Source: Phycisphaerales bacterium
GTDB taxonomy: Bacteria; Planctomycetota; Phycisphaerae; Phycisphaerales; SM1A02
Assembly (NCBI GenBank): GCA_018882625.1
Contig: VERO01000030.1
Coordinates: 1-14,495 of the forward strand
Length of the DNA stretch: 14,495 bases
Direction of reading: 5' to 3'
The notes under the pieces were generated by a model. It worked only from the letters and a program-made list of their open reading frames with translations, had not been told where the DNA came from and ran no database searches. A program made the translations under genes and the position numbers. How positions within the stretch are numbered: the first letter of the stretch is position 1; every line of letters starts with the position of its first letter. Shown here one piece after another: positions 6,642 through 12,926 of the stretch.

Positions 6642-7970
6642 ATGCGCCCCGCTGCGATTATCGCTGCCCTCCTTGCCCTGACCGCAACCGCCTGCTCCGG
6701 GGTCCAGCGCATGCCCCCCACCCCGAATGTGCTCCGGGACGGCTCGGGCTCGGCGAAGCTCTCCGCACTCTCCGAACCGCTGCGCAAACCGGACATGGAG
6801 ATCCTCTACGTCACCGACCGGTCTGAGGTCGGACGCAGCGAGCGCGGACCGGAGTACGGGTACGGCCGGGCCACCGCCCTTGCGTTCGGTACCGCGACCG
6901 TCTCGCTGAAGCCCTCGCCATCATGGGAGGAGCTCGTGCGCGTCAGCGGCCAGGGCGACGAGCACCCAGCGTTCGCGCTCGACATGACGATGGTGGACCA
7001 GGTCGGCGAGGTCGTGCTCACGCCGCAGTCGCTCGAGGTCGTCGACGGCCAGCTCAAGCGCAATGCGGAGTCGGCGGCGCAGCTCGAGACCGCGAAGGCG
7101 GAGTTCCTCGCGCTCGTGAAGTCCAAGCTCGACCACTCGCCCAGCAAGGACGTGTACCTCTACGTCCACGGATTCAACAACAGCTTCTACGACGCGGTCG
7201 CGCGCGCTGCGATCCTGTGGCACTCGATCTCGCGACAGGGCGTCTTCATCGCGTACACGTGGCCTGCAGGCTACGGCGGCCCATTCGGGTACTTCTACGA
7301 CCGCGAGTCCGGCGAGTTCACGATCTTCCACCTGCGCGAGATGCTGAAGGTGCTCGTCGAGCTTCCCGAGCTCGAGCGCCTGCACATCATCGCGCACAGC
7401 CGCGGCACCGATGTGGCCACCACCGCGCTGCGCGAACTCAACATCGGGTACCGGGCGCAGGGCCTCGATCCCCACACCGCACTCAAGCTTGAGACGCTGA
7501 TGCTGGCCGCGCCAGACCTCGATGTCGAGGTGTTCGCGCAGCGCTTCTGGCTGGAGAACCTCGGTGCTGTGGCCAAGCGCACGGTCGTCTACTTCTCGAG
7601 CGAGGATGATGCGATCGGCGTCTCCAGCTGGCTCTTCGGCAGCAAGACGCGCATCGGGGCCCTCTCGCAAATCAAGTTCTCGCCCGCGCAGGGCGAGCTC
7701 CTGAAGCAGATGCCGCAGATCCAGCTGGTGGAGTGCCAGGTCAGCGGCTTCGCGTCGTCGCACGCCTACGTCTTCGGCAACCCCGCCGCGATGAGCGACG
7801 TGGTGGCCGTCCTGCGCGACCGCCGCGATGCGGGCGCGGAGAGTGGCCGGCCGCTCCAGTCGCTCGGTAACGGCATGTGGCTGCTCGACAACGCCTACTT
7901 CGCGGATGTGGGCCGACCGGGGAACGGAAGCAACGGCGCAACCCATGGCGGAACCGCGGCGAAGCCCTGA
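6642..7970 (+). CDS. DUF900-family alpha/beta-hydrolase lipoprotein
   Basis: This protein (442 residues from ATG 6642) begins with a lipoprotein signal peptide: Arg2, a hydrophobic core and a lipobox ending TATAC, so Cys18 would be acylated. The mature part matches DUF900 alpha/beta hydrolases, with ILYVTDRSEVG and FGTATVSL near the N-terminus. YLYVHGFNN is the oxyanion-hole strand, IIAHSRGTD the nucleophile elbow with Ser253, and FSSEDD and SSHAYVFGN are candidates for the acid and histidine. The family is thought to hydrolyse esters or amides; no substrate is established. Retention in the inner or outer membrane is inferred. An in-frame ATG at 6615 would add nine residues and also leave a usable signal, so the start is uncertain. 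The DUF4105 gene begins 26 bases before this stop, implying coupled translation. Confidence 0.85.
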   Translation: MRPAAIIAALLALTATACSGVQRMPPTPNVLRDGSGSAKLSALSEPLRKPDMEILYVTDRSEVGRSERGPEYGYGRATALAFGTATVSLKPSPSWEELVRVSGQGDEHPAFALDMTMVDQVGEVVLTPQSLEVVDGQLKRNAESAAQLETAKAEFLALVKSKLDHSPSKDVYLYVHGFNNSFYDAVARAAILWHSISRQGVFIAYTWPAGYGGPFGYFYDRESGEFTIFHLREMLKVLVELPELERLHIIAHSRGTDVATTALRELNIGYRAQGLDPHTALKLETLMLAAPDLDVEVFAQRFWLENLGAVAKRTVVYFSSEDDAIGVSSWLFGSKTRIGALSQIKFSPAQGELLKQMPQIQLVECQVSGFASSHAYVFGNPAAMSDVVAVLRDRRDAGAESGRPLQSLGNGMWLLDNAYFADVGRPGNGSNGATHGGTAAKP

Positions 7971-8949
7971 CACGTGGGCGCTGCGGTGGGCGAGCTGGCT
8001 TGCGCTCGTCGTGCTCCTGATTCCGGCCATCGGCTGGTCGTCGCTCGCGCTGCACTACTGCCTTCCGCTGCCGGACGGCGCGCGCACCCTGATCGCCATC
8101 GCGCTGCCCTCCGCAGCGCTCATCGCGCTCTGGCGATGGCCGCGGCGACGCACCGCGCTCATGATGGCGACTGGTGCGGTTGCCGCCGGTCTCGTCGCCT
8201 TCTACGCGCAGGCGGCATCGCATGAGCGCGAGTGGGCTCCCGAGGTCTCGGTGCTGCCGTGGGCGGAGATCGACGGCGACCGCGTCACCCTGCACCACAT
8301 CCGCAGCTGCACCTACCGCAGCGAACGCGACTTCGACCTGCGCCACAGGACCGACACCTTCGACCTCGCACGGATGACTGGCGTGGACCTCTTCCAGGTG
8401 TACTGGGGCAGCCCGGCGATCGCGCACACGATGCTCAGCTTCGGCTTCGACGACGGGCGCCGCATCTGCCTCTCCGTCGAGACGCGCCGCGAGCGCGGCG
8501 AGGAGTACGACGCGCTCAAGGGATTCTTCAGGCAGTACGAGATCATCTACATCTGGGGCGACGAGACGGATCTCGTGCGGCTGCGCACGGACCATCGGGG
8601 CGAGACGGTCTATCGGTACCGGCTCACTGTCCCTATCGAGAAGGCGCGGGCGATCCTGCTCGAGTACCTGCGCATGACCAACGACCTGCGCGACACCCCG
8701 CAGTGGTACAACGCGCTGGCGGACAACTGCACCACCACGCTGATCGGCCACGCGCGGCCGATCGTGAACCCCGACGCGACGCTCGACTGGCGCTGGCTTG
8801 CGAATGGGTACCTGCACGAGGTGATGCACGAGCGCGGCACGCTCGACAGCTCCGTGCCGCTCGATCAGCTCCGTCGGGACGGCCTCGTCAACGGCCGCGC
8901 GCCGGGCGACCTCGCCGGCAGCGACTACTCGCGCCGAATCCGCGAGTAG
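7945..8949 (+). CDS. DUF4105 (Lnb N-terminal-like) membrane protein
   Basis: This 334-residue protein has three predicted transmembrane helices in its first 92 residues (about 13-36, 47-63 and 71-90), followed by a DUF4105 domain (about 120-315). Family features are AHTMLSFGFDDG (candidate catalytic His), SVETRRERGEEYDALKGFFR, QYEIIYIWGDETDLVRLRT and YNALADNCTT with the candidate catalytic Cys. DUF4105 is the N-terminal part of Lnb, the lipoprotein N-acyltransferase of some Gram-positives, and has a papain-like arrangement. Many Gram-negative homologues have no known role. The start at ATG 7945 gives a sensible first helix, with a GGGGAACGGAAG purine tract upstream. It overlaps the lipoprotein gene by 26 bases, so the two products may act together in the envelope. 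The topology would put the domain in the periplasm. Domain identity is strong; activity is unproven. Confidence 0.87.
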   Translation: MAEPRRSPDTWALRWASWLALVVLLIPAIGWSSLALHYCLPLPDGARTLIAIALPSAALIALWRWPRRRTALMMATGAVAAGLVAFYAQAASHEREWAPEVSVLPWAEIDGDRVTLHHIRSCTYRSERDFDLRHRTDTFDLARMTGVDLFQVYWGSPAIAHTMLSFGFDDGRRICLSVETRRERGEEYDALKGFFRQYEIIYIWGDETDLVRLRTDHRGETVYRYRLTVPIEKARAILLEYLRMTNDLRDTPQWYNALADNCTTTLIGHARPIVNPDATLDWRWLANGYLHEVMHERGTLDSSVPLDQLRRDGLVNGRAPGDLAGSDYSRRIRE

Positions 8950-8977
8950 CGGATGCACGGCACCACTGCAGCGGCGG

Positions 8978-8984
8978 CTAGGAT
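8978..8984 (+). promoter_or_regulatory. Possible -10 element (CTAGGAT) before the LicD-like gene
   Basis: CTAGGAT (hexamer TAGGAT at 8979-8984) lies between the DUF4105 stop and the LicD-like GTG start, 14 bases before the start. This resembles the short-leader arrangement of the GCTACACT promoters in the window. No -35 is evident, so this is a weak call. Confidence 0.25.
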
Positions 8985-8998
8985 CGCGCTCCTGCACC

Positions 8999-9541
8999 GT
9001 GCACGACATCACTGTCGAGATCCACGTCCCCTACAGCATGAATGCCCTCGCACGGCCGGTGGCGGGCGCCATACTGCGTCATGCGTGGTCGCTGCTGCAG
9101 CCCATCCAGGGCAAGTGGGTCAGCGCGGGGACAGCGCTCGGGCTCTACCGCGGCGATGGCCTGATCGAGGGGGATACGGACCTCGATGTCGCCATGATCG
9201 GGTTCGAGGGCGTGACGTCGGCGCTGCACGGCATCCTGCTGCCGGCCGGATTCACCCACATCCGAAGCGTCCACTGCGATGGCGTGCCGATGCAGCTGGC
9301 CTACATCACCTCGGGCACCATCTTCGACATCTACCTGCACTGGCCAGAGGGCGACGAGTACGTGAACCGCGTTCCGTCCGGCAAGACCGCCATGCCACGC
9401 TCGATGTACGACCGACTGGTCGAGCTGCCGACGCCGCTGGGTCCCTTCACGTTTCCCGGCGACATCGAGGGCTACCTCGCGCGGCGGTACGGGAACTGGC
9501 GCGTGCCGAGCGCATCGAAAGCTGCGTATGAAGCGCTTTGA
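8999..9541 (+). CDS. LicD-like nucleotidyltransferase-fold phosphotransferase
   Basis: This protein of up to 180 residues has the hallmarks of the LicD/fukutin-like branch of the nucleotidyltransferase fold: SAGTALGLYRGDG (about 42-54) followed by an acidic metal-binding motif with Asp59, Asp61 and Asp63, and near the C-terminus a FPGDIEGYLARRYGNWRVP segment. LicD attaches phosphocholine from CDP-choline to glycans, and fukutin-type relatives transfer ribitol phosphate from CDP-ribitol. It is shorter than most LicD proteins (about 260-280), so the middle is compact. The start is uncertain: GTG 8999 gives the full length, while ATG 9038 (residue 14) is an alternative; neither has a clear Shine-Dalgarno. 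Its last 14 bases overlap the cytidylyltransferase-like gene, which could supply its CDP-activated donor. The acceptor is unknown. Confidence 0.72.
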   Translation: MHDITVEIHVPYSMNALARPVAGAILRHAWSLLQPIQGKWVSAGTALGLYRGDGLIEGDTDLDVAMIGFEGVTSALHGILLPAGFTHIRSVHCDGVPMQLAYITSGTIFDIYLHWPEGDEYVNRVPSGKTAMPRSMYDRLVELPTPLGPFTFPGDIEGYLARRYGNWRVPSASKAAYEAL

Positions 9542-9932
9542 ACGCGTGCTGCTCTTCGGCTCGTTCGATCCCCTGCACTTTGGGCATGTCAGGCTGATCA
9601 GGCGCGCCGCGGAGCTGGCAGGCTGCGTGATTGTCGCCACCGACAGCGATGACCTGATCCGTGCGGTGAAGGGGCGCGAGCCGGTCACGACGCTCGAGCA
9701 GCGGATCGCGGACCTGATGCAGGTGCGCAGCGTCGACCGCGTCGTCGTCGAGAGCCGGTCCGAGGACAAGCTGCACTGGATCCGCGCGCTCCAGCCGAAC
9801 GCGCTCATCAAGGGCGATGACTGGAAAGGCAAGGGATGGCCGGGCGAGGGCCTAGGTGTCGAGGTGCTCTATCTCCCGCACACGCCGGGGGTGTCGAGCA
9901 CCGCGCTCGCGCGTCTCATCAGGCAGCAGTGA
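9528..9932 (+). CDS. TagD/RfaE2-like cytidylyltransferase
   Basis: This 134-residue, single-domain cytoplasmic enzyme belongs to the HxGH nucleotidylyltransferase superfamily. FGSFDPLHFGH places the nucleotide-binding His17 and His20, and HTPGVSSTALARLI (about 116-129) corresponds to the RTxGISTT motif. ALIKGDDWKG resembles the YVKGGDY segment of RfaE2 and TagD. Such enzymes join CTP (or ATP in HldE) to a phosphorylated alcohol or sugar, giving for example CDP-glycerol, with release of pyrophosphate. The length is close to that of TagD (about 130). The start overlaps the LicD-like stop by 14 bases, so the pair is translationally linked. Donor synthesis for the LicD-like transferase is the natural reading, but the alcohol phosphate cannot be deduced. 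Confidence 0.86.
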   Translation: MKRFERVLLFGSFDPLHFGHVRLIRRAAELAGCVIVATDSDDLIRAVKGREPVTTLEQRIADLMQVRSVDRVVVESRSEDKLHWIRALQPNALIKGDDWKGKGWPGEGLGVEVLYLPHTPGVSSTALARLIRQQ

Positions 9933-9972
9933 ACGAGGCCTGCGTGCGCAGCGGTGCCGTGCATGGCGCGCT

Positions 9973-9985
9973 GCCACCCAGTGGC
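9973..9985. terminator. Possible bidirectional hairpin between convergent genes
   Basis: GCCAC (9973-9977), loop CCA, GTGGC (9981-9985), extendable by flanking GC pairs across a bulged T. It lies in the 66-base gap between the plus-strand cytidylyltransferase and minus-strand LURP-like stops. There is no T-tract on either side, so termination would not be of the classic intrinsic type. Confidence 0.3.
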
Positions 9986-9998
9986 GCTCCGGCGCGGC

Positions 9999-10583
9999 CT
10001 AGTTCTGCTTGTCCTCGATCGCCAGCAGCAGGATGGCGGCCGCGATGCCGAGCCGCCGGTCGAGTCGACCTGCGGTGTCCGCGCCGAAGTCGAGCGTCAC
10101 CTTGCTCACGAAGGGGTTGAAGTTCCGGTGGAAGTGGCACACCGGGTGACCTCCGATCGTCCCGTCGTAGGTCTGCGGGCACATCCATCCGAGGATGGTG
10201 CGGCGCAGCAGCGCGAGCGCCGCGTTGTCCTCGGTGATGAGGCCGATCTCGCGGCCCTGCGCATCCATGAGCACCCACTCGTCCTTGAGGATCGACTTCA
10301 GTCCCTTGCGGCGCACGCTCCCGACGGGTGCGGACGCGGCCGGATCGATCACGTCATAGGTCATGCCCAGGTCGATGATGCCCCGCGCCCGGATCACCAG
10401 CAGCTCACGCGACATGCTCTCGTCCGCGTAGACGCGGATGTCCTCCTTGAGCCTGAACGCCTTCTGCTGGGAGTAGAACGCAAGCGATCCATCCGGCGCG
10501 TAGATGTGGAATGCGCCGCCGAAGAGCTTGAGCACCTTGCGCCGGAGCAGGTAGCTGGTGTGCGCGAACGGCGATGGCGTCAT
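9999..10583 (-). CDS. LURP-one-related / scramblase-like protein
   Basis: This 194-residue protein has no signal peptide. Its pattern follows the LURP-one-related (LOR) family, whose fold is shared with the tubby C-terminal domain and phospholipid scramblases: an N-terminal strand pair around HIYAPDGSLAFYSQQKAFRL, ELLVIRARGIIDLGMTYDVI, the middle segment KSILKDEWVLMDAQGREIGL, and a closing hydrophobic helix (about 178-191) after HFHRNFNPFVSKVTLDFG. Bacterial members are uncharacterised; membrane or nucleic-acid association is only inferred from the fold. ATG 10583 is supported by GGGAG five bases upstream on the minus strand. It lies 72 bases after obg, with a possible TACGAT -10 at 10618-10613, so it may have its own transcript. 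It is convergent with the cytidylyltransferase gene. Confidence 0.72.
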   Translation of the reverse strand: MTPSPFAHTSYLLRRKVLKLFGGAFHIYAPDGSLAFYSQQKAFRLKEDIRVYADESMSRELLVIRARGIIDLGMTYDVIDPAASAPVGSVRRKGLKSILKDEWVLMDAQGREIGLITEDNAALALLRRTILGWMCPQTYDGTIGGHPVCHFHRNFNPFVSKVTLDFGADTAGRLDRRLGIAAAILLLAIEDKQN

Positions 10584-10655
10584 GGGGACTCCCGGTTTTC
10601 TACGTGCTGCAAATCGTACCGATCGTCGCGGCCCGCGCGGAACCGACGTGTCCGG

Positions 10656-11675
10656 TCACCCCCGCTCCCGCGCCCCGTCCACCATCTTCCACGCCGCGTC
10701 GAGCACTTCGCGCACGCCCTCGCCGGTCGCGCCGCTCATCATCATCGGCTTCACGCCGCGAGCGCGGAACCGCGCGAGCACGTCCGCGAGCAGCTCCTCG
10801 CGGTCCTCCGCCGGCATCAGGTCCACCTTGTTGATCACCACGATCTCAGGCTTGCGCGCGAGCGCATCGCTGAACTCGCCGAGCTCGCGCCGGATCGTGC
10901 GGTAGGACTCCACCGGATCGCTGCCGTCGGGCGGCATCGCATCCACCACATGCAGGATGCACCGCGTGCGCTCGATGTGGCGCAGGAAGTCGTGGCCCAG
11001 GCCCGCGCCACCAGCCGCCCCCTCAATGAGCCCCGGCAGGTCCGCAAGCACCAGCCTCCGGTCACCCGCGAGCTCCGCGATGCCAAGCTGCGGCGTCAGC
11101 GTCGTGAACGGGTAGTCCGCCACCTTCGGGTGCGCGCGCGTGCTCGCGCGCAGGAACGTGCTCTTGCCTGCGTTGGGCAGCCCCACGAATCCCACGTCCG
11201 CGATCAGCTTCAGCTCCACGCGAAGCGTGCGCTCGACCGAGGGACCGCCCAGCGTGCGCTCCGTCGGCGTCTGGTGCGTCGCGCTCTTGAATCGGTCGTT
11301 GCCCCAGCCGCCCGCGCCTCCGGTGGCCACGACCACGCGCTGCCCGGGCTCCGTCACGTCGGCGATCAGCTCGTCGCTCTGCGCATCGAAGACCTGCGAT
11401 CCCAGCGGCAGCGGCACCACCACATTGGCGCCATCCGCGCCCGTGCACTGCTTGCTCGATCCAGGCTCCCCGTCCTTCGCGAACCAGTGCGGCTTGTAGG
11501 CGAACGCCACAAGCGTGTCGACGTGCGGATCCCCCACGACGACCACATCGCCGCCGCGCCCGCCATCACCGCCATCAGGACCGCCCTTGGGCTTGCCCTT
11601 CTCCCGCAGGAGATGCGCACAGCCGTCGCCCCCCTTGCCGGAACGCACGTAGATGATGGCGTGATCGACGAACAC
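10656..11675 (-). CDS. obg: Obg/CgtA GTPase
   Basis: This 339-residue GTPase acts in late 50S subunit assembly and stress signalling. The Gly-rich Obg fold covers residues 1-159 (SGKGGDGC, GGPDGGDGGRGGDVV, TGGAGGWGN). The G domain has G1 GLPNAGKST (165-173), switch I PFTTLTP, G3 DLPGLIEGA (212-220), G4 NKVD (282-285) and a G5 SGATGEG. It ends soon after the G domain and lacks the C-terminal OCT extension of some Firmicute forms; about 340 residues is the common short version. The start is GTG 11675, with no evident Shine-Dalgarno. It follows rpmA by 38 bases, so the two form the widely conserved rpmA-obg transcription unit. Confidence 0.98.
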   Translation of the reverse strand: MFVDHAIIYVRSGKGGDGCAHLLREKGKPKGGPDGGDGGRGGDVVVVGDPHVDTLVAFAYKPHWFAKDGEPGSSKQCTGADGANVVVPLPLGSQVFDAQSDELIADVTEPGQRVVVATGGAGGWGNDRFKSATHQTPTERTLGGPSVERTLRVELKLIADVGFVGLPNAGKSTFLRASTRAHPKVADYPFTTLTPQLGIAELAGDRRLVLADLPGLIEGAAGGAGLGHDFLRHIERTRCILHVVDAMPPDGSDPVESYRTIRRELGEFSDALARKPEIVVINKVDLMPAEDREELLADVLARFRARGVKPMMMSGATGEGVREVLDAAWKMVDGARERG

Positions 11676-11713
11676 GCCGGTTCAGCGAAGAGGCGTCAGG
11701 ACCGCGCGACGCG

Positions 11714-11992
11714 TCAGTTCGCGCAGTCGATCGCCAGGCGCGGAGTGCTCGGGTCGCTCGGGATCACGTCCACGACGCGGCCACGGAAGCGGACGGTGCC
11801 CTCCTGCAGCGCCATCAGGCTGCAGTCCTTGCCCTGCTGCACGAGGTAGCCAGCCTTCCAGCGCGTGCCGCACTGGGTCAGGATGATCGAGCCAGCCTTG
11901 GCGACCTGGCCGCCATAGAGCCTGATGCCGCGGTACTGCGCATTCGAGTCGCGACCGTTCTGGGTGGATCCTTGGCCCTTCTTGTGTGCCAC
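11714..11992 (-). CDS. rpmA: 50S ribosomal protein L27
   Basis: This 92-residue L27 has the conserved N-terminus MAHKKGQGSTQNGRDSN that reaches the peptidyl-transferase centre, followed by YRGIRLYGGQVAKAGSIILT and a short beta-barrel. The usual RQRGT and HPGxNV positions read TQCGT and KAGYLV, and the segment after residue 60 is divergent. The start codon is GTG at 11992, supported by AGGAG seven bases upstream. No cleaved N-terminal extension is present. It is the first gene of the rpmA-obg unit. The normal partner rplU (L21) is not upstream; an untranslated gap and an unrelated exported-protein gene are found there. Confidence 0.96.
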   Translation of the reverse strand: MAHKKGQGSTQNGRDSNAQYRGIRLYGGQVAKAGSIILTQCGTRWKAGYLVQQGKDCSLMALQEGTVRFRGRVVDVIPSDPSTPRLAIDCAN

Positions 11993-12049
11993 GTCGAAGC
12001 TCCTGCTAGCGTTGCGAACCGGTCTTCGGCCAACTCAGCCGAGCCGCAA

Positions 12050-12078
12050 AGTGTAGCCAGCCCCCCACGGCACCACAA
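12050..12078 (-). promoter_or_regulatory. Promoter of rpmA-obg
   Basis: On the minus strand, TTGTGG (12078-12073) is a -35 match, followed by an exact 17-base spacer and TACACT (12055-12050) as -10, preceded by TGGC as an extended -10. Transcription near 12043 would give a leader of about 50 bases that includes the AGGAG ribosome-binding site. This is the best-formed promoter in the window. Confidence 0.65.
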
Positions 12079-12138
12079 CCCCCTCATAACCATGGGACCC
12101 ACCGTCTGCGACCCGCCAGCGGCCTCCCCACACCCTCA

Positions 12139-12153
12139 CGGCCTCAATGGCCG
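12139..12153. terminator. Second GC hairpin downstream of the exported-protein gene
   Basis: CGGCC (12139-12143) and GGCCG (12149-12153) close a 5-base TCAAT loop, in the gap between the exported-protein gene and rpmA. With the hairpin at 12167-12181 it forms a tandem pair that may insulate the rpmA promoter from read-through. No T-tract. Confidence 0.3.
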
Positions 12154-12166
12154 CTGGGCCAGGAGA

Positions 12167-12181
12167 GCGCCCGCAGGGCGC
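12167..12181 (-). terminator. GC hairpin right after the exported-protein stop
   Basis: GCGCCC and GGGCGC pair perfectly around a 3-base loop, starting one base beyond the stop codon of the minus-strand gene. The position fits a transcript end or a 3' stabiliser. No T-tract follows on the minus strand. Confidence 0.45.
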
Positions 12182-12182
12182 G

Positions 12183-12878
12183 TCAGCGGAACACCCAGTC
12201 TCGCGACTCCACCGGGATCTGCGCCATCGGCTTGTGCTTGACGTCGCCCGGGACGCGGTACTCGAGCCGCGCAGTCTTGTAGAGGACCACAGGAGCCTTG
12301 GTCATCGGGTCCTGGACGGTCTCGGTCTCGCCCGAGAGTCCACGCACGAAGATCGTCAGCTCGGTCGCGTCGCATGGCTCAGCGCTCCAGATGAGCAGGC
12401 CGTCCTTCGCGTTGTCGCGGCCGTGGCGCAGCGGTCCGATCACCTGGAACTGGTCCTCGAGCAGCGGATTGCCAAGCAGCTCCTTCACCGCCTTGGTGAT
12501 CGACGGAGAGACCGCGCGACCAGCGCTGTGGATGCGCCCCTGGTCATCGAGCATCTCGACCTTGGGCATCCACTGACGGTCCATGCCGGTGAGGTTCGTC
12601 ACGGTGTAGGTCAGGCACCAGAAGCCCTCTCCTGATGCGCCATCCACGTACAGCTGCAGTGACTTGGGCTTGAAGTCGAAGGACCACGTCGCACTGCCCG
12701 CGCTGGCGGATCCGGAGGCCGAACCGGGGTCGCCTCCAGGCGAAGCCGGGGACTTGCCGTCCTGCGCGTTCGCCACGAGTGCGGCAGCAACCGCAGCGAC
12801 CGAGGCGACGGTCGCAAGCGGAGTGCGGAGGGCCCCGAGGGCATGCATGGCACGGTTCTGGGCGGTCCTGAAGGACAT
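12183..12878 (-). CDS. Exported protein of unknown family
   Basis: This 231-residue protein was not recognised. It has a basic N-region, a hydrophobic stretch (about 19-36) and a likely signal-peptidase I site after VANA (residue 38). A Gly/Ser/Pro-rich linker (about 40-62) leads to a beta-rich domain (about 64-215). Notable elements are WCLTYTVTNLTGMDRQWMPK, a DQFQVIGPLRHG segment and IWSAEPCDATELTIFVRGL, which suggest an immunoglobulin-like sandwich; Cys88 and Cys169 might form a disulfide. The start at ATG 12878 lies only 6 bases below a TACACT -10, implying a leaderless mRNA; ATG 12848 (residue 11) is a later alternative. The frame stays open far upstream, but that stretch is antisense to the GNAT gene. 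Divergent from the GNAT gene, 48 bases between starts. Function unknown. Confidence 0.8.
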   Translation of the reverse strand: MSFRTAQNRAMHALGALRTPLATVASVAAVAAALVANAQDGKSPASPGGDPGSASGSASAGSATWSFDFKPKSLQLYVDGASGEGFWCLTYTVTNLTGMDRQWMPKVEMLDDQGRIHSAGRAVSPSITKAVKELLGNPLLEDQFQVIGPLRHGRDNAKDGLLIWSAEPCDATELTIFVRGLSGETETVQDPMTKAPVVLYKTARLEYRVPGDVKHKPMAQIPVESRDWVFR

Positions 12879-12884
12879 GTCCAG

Positions 12885-12892
12885 AGTGTAGC
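12885..12892 (-). promoter_or_regulatory. GCTACACT -10 element placed for a leaderless start
   Basis: On the minus strand GCTACACT occupies 12892-12885, preceded by TG as in the rpmA promoter (TGGCTACACT in both). Six bases separate it from ATG 12878, so a start about 7 bases downstream would fall on the initiation codon itself. No clear -35. Confidence 0.5.
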
Positions 12893-12926
12893 CACAGGGC
12901 CATTCGCGCCCATACCTTGGAGCGCC

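Noticed and set aside
6921..8030. Minus-strand open frame of 369 codons
   Set aside because: Antisense shadow of the DUF900 gene; no motifs.
7741..9012. Minus-strand open frame of 423 codons
   Set aside because: Antisense to the DUF900 and DUF4105 genes, with Arg/Pro-rich product and no domain signature.
9954..11849. Plus-strand open frame of 631 codons
   Set aside because: Antisense to LURP-like, obg and rpmA genes, which have clear conserved motifs; the product is low-complexity Arg/His/Ala.
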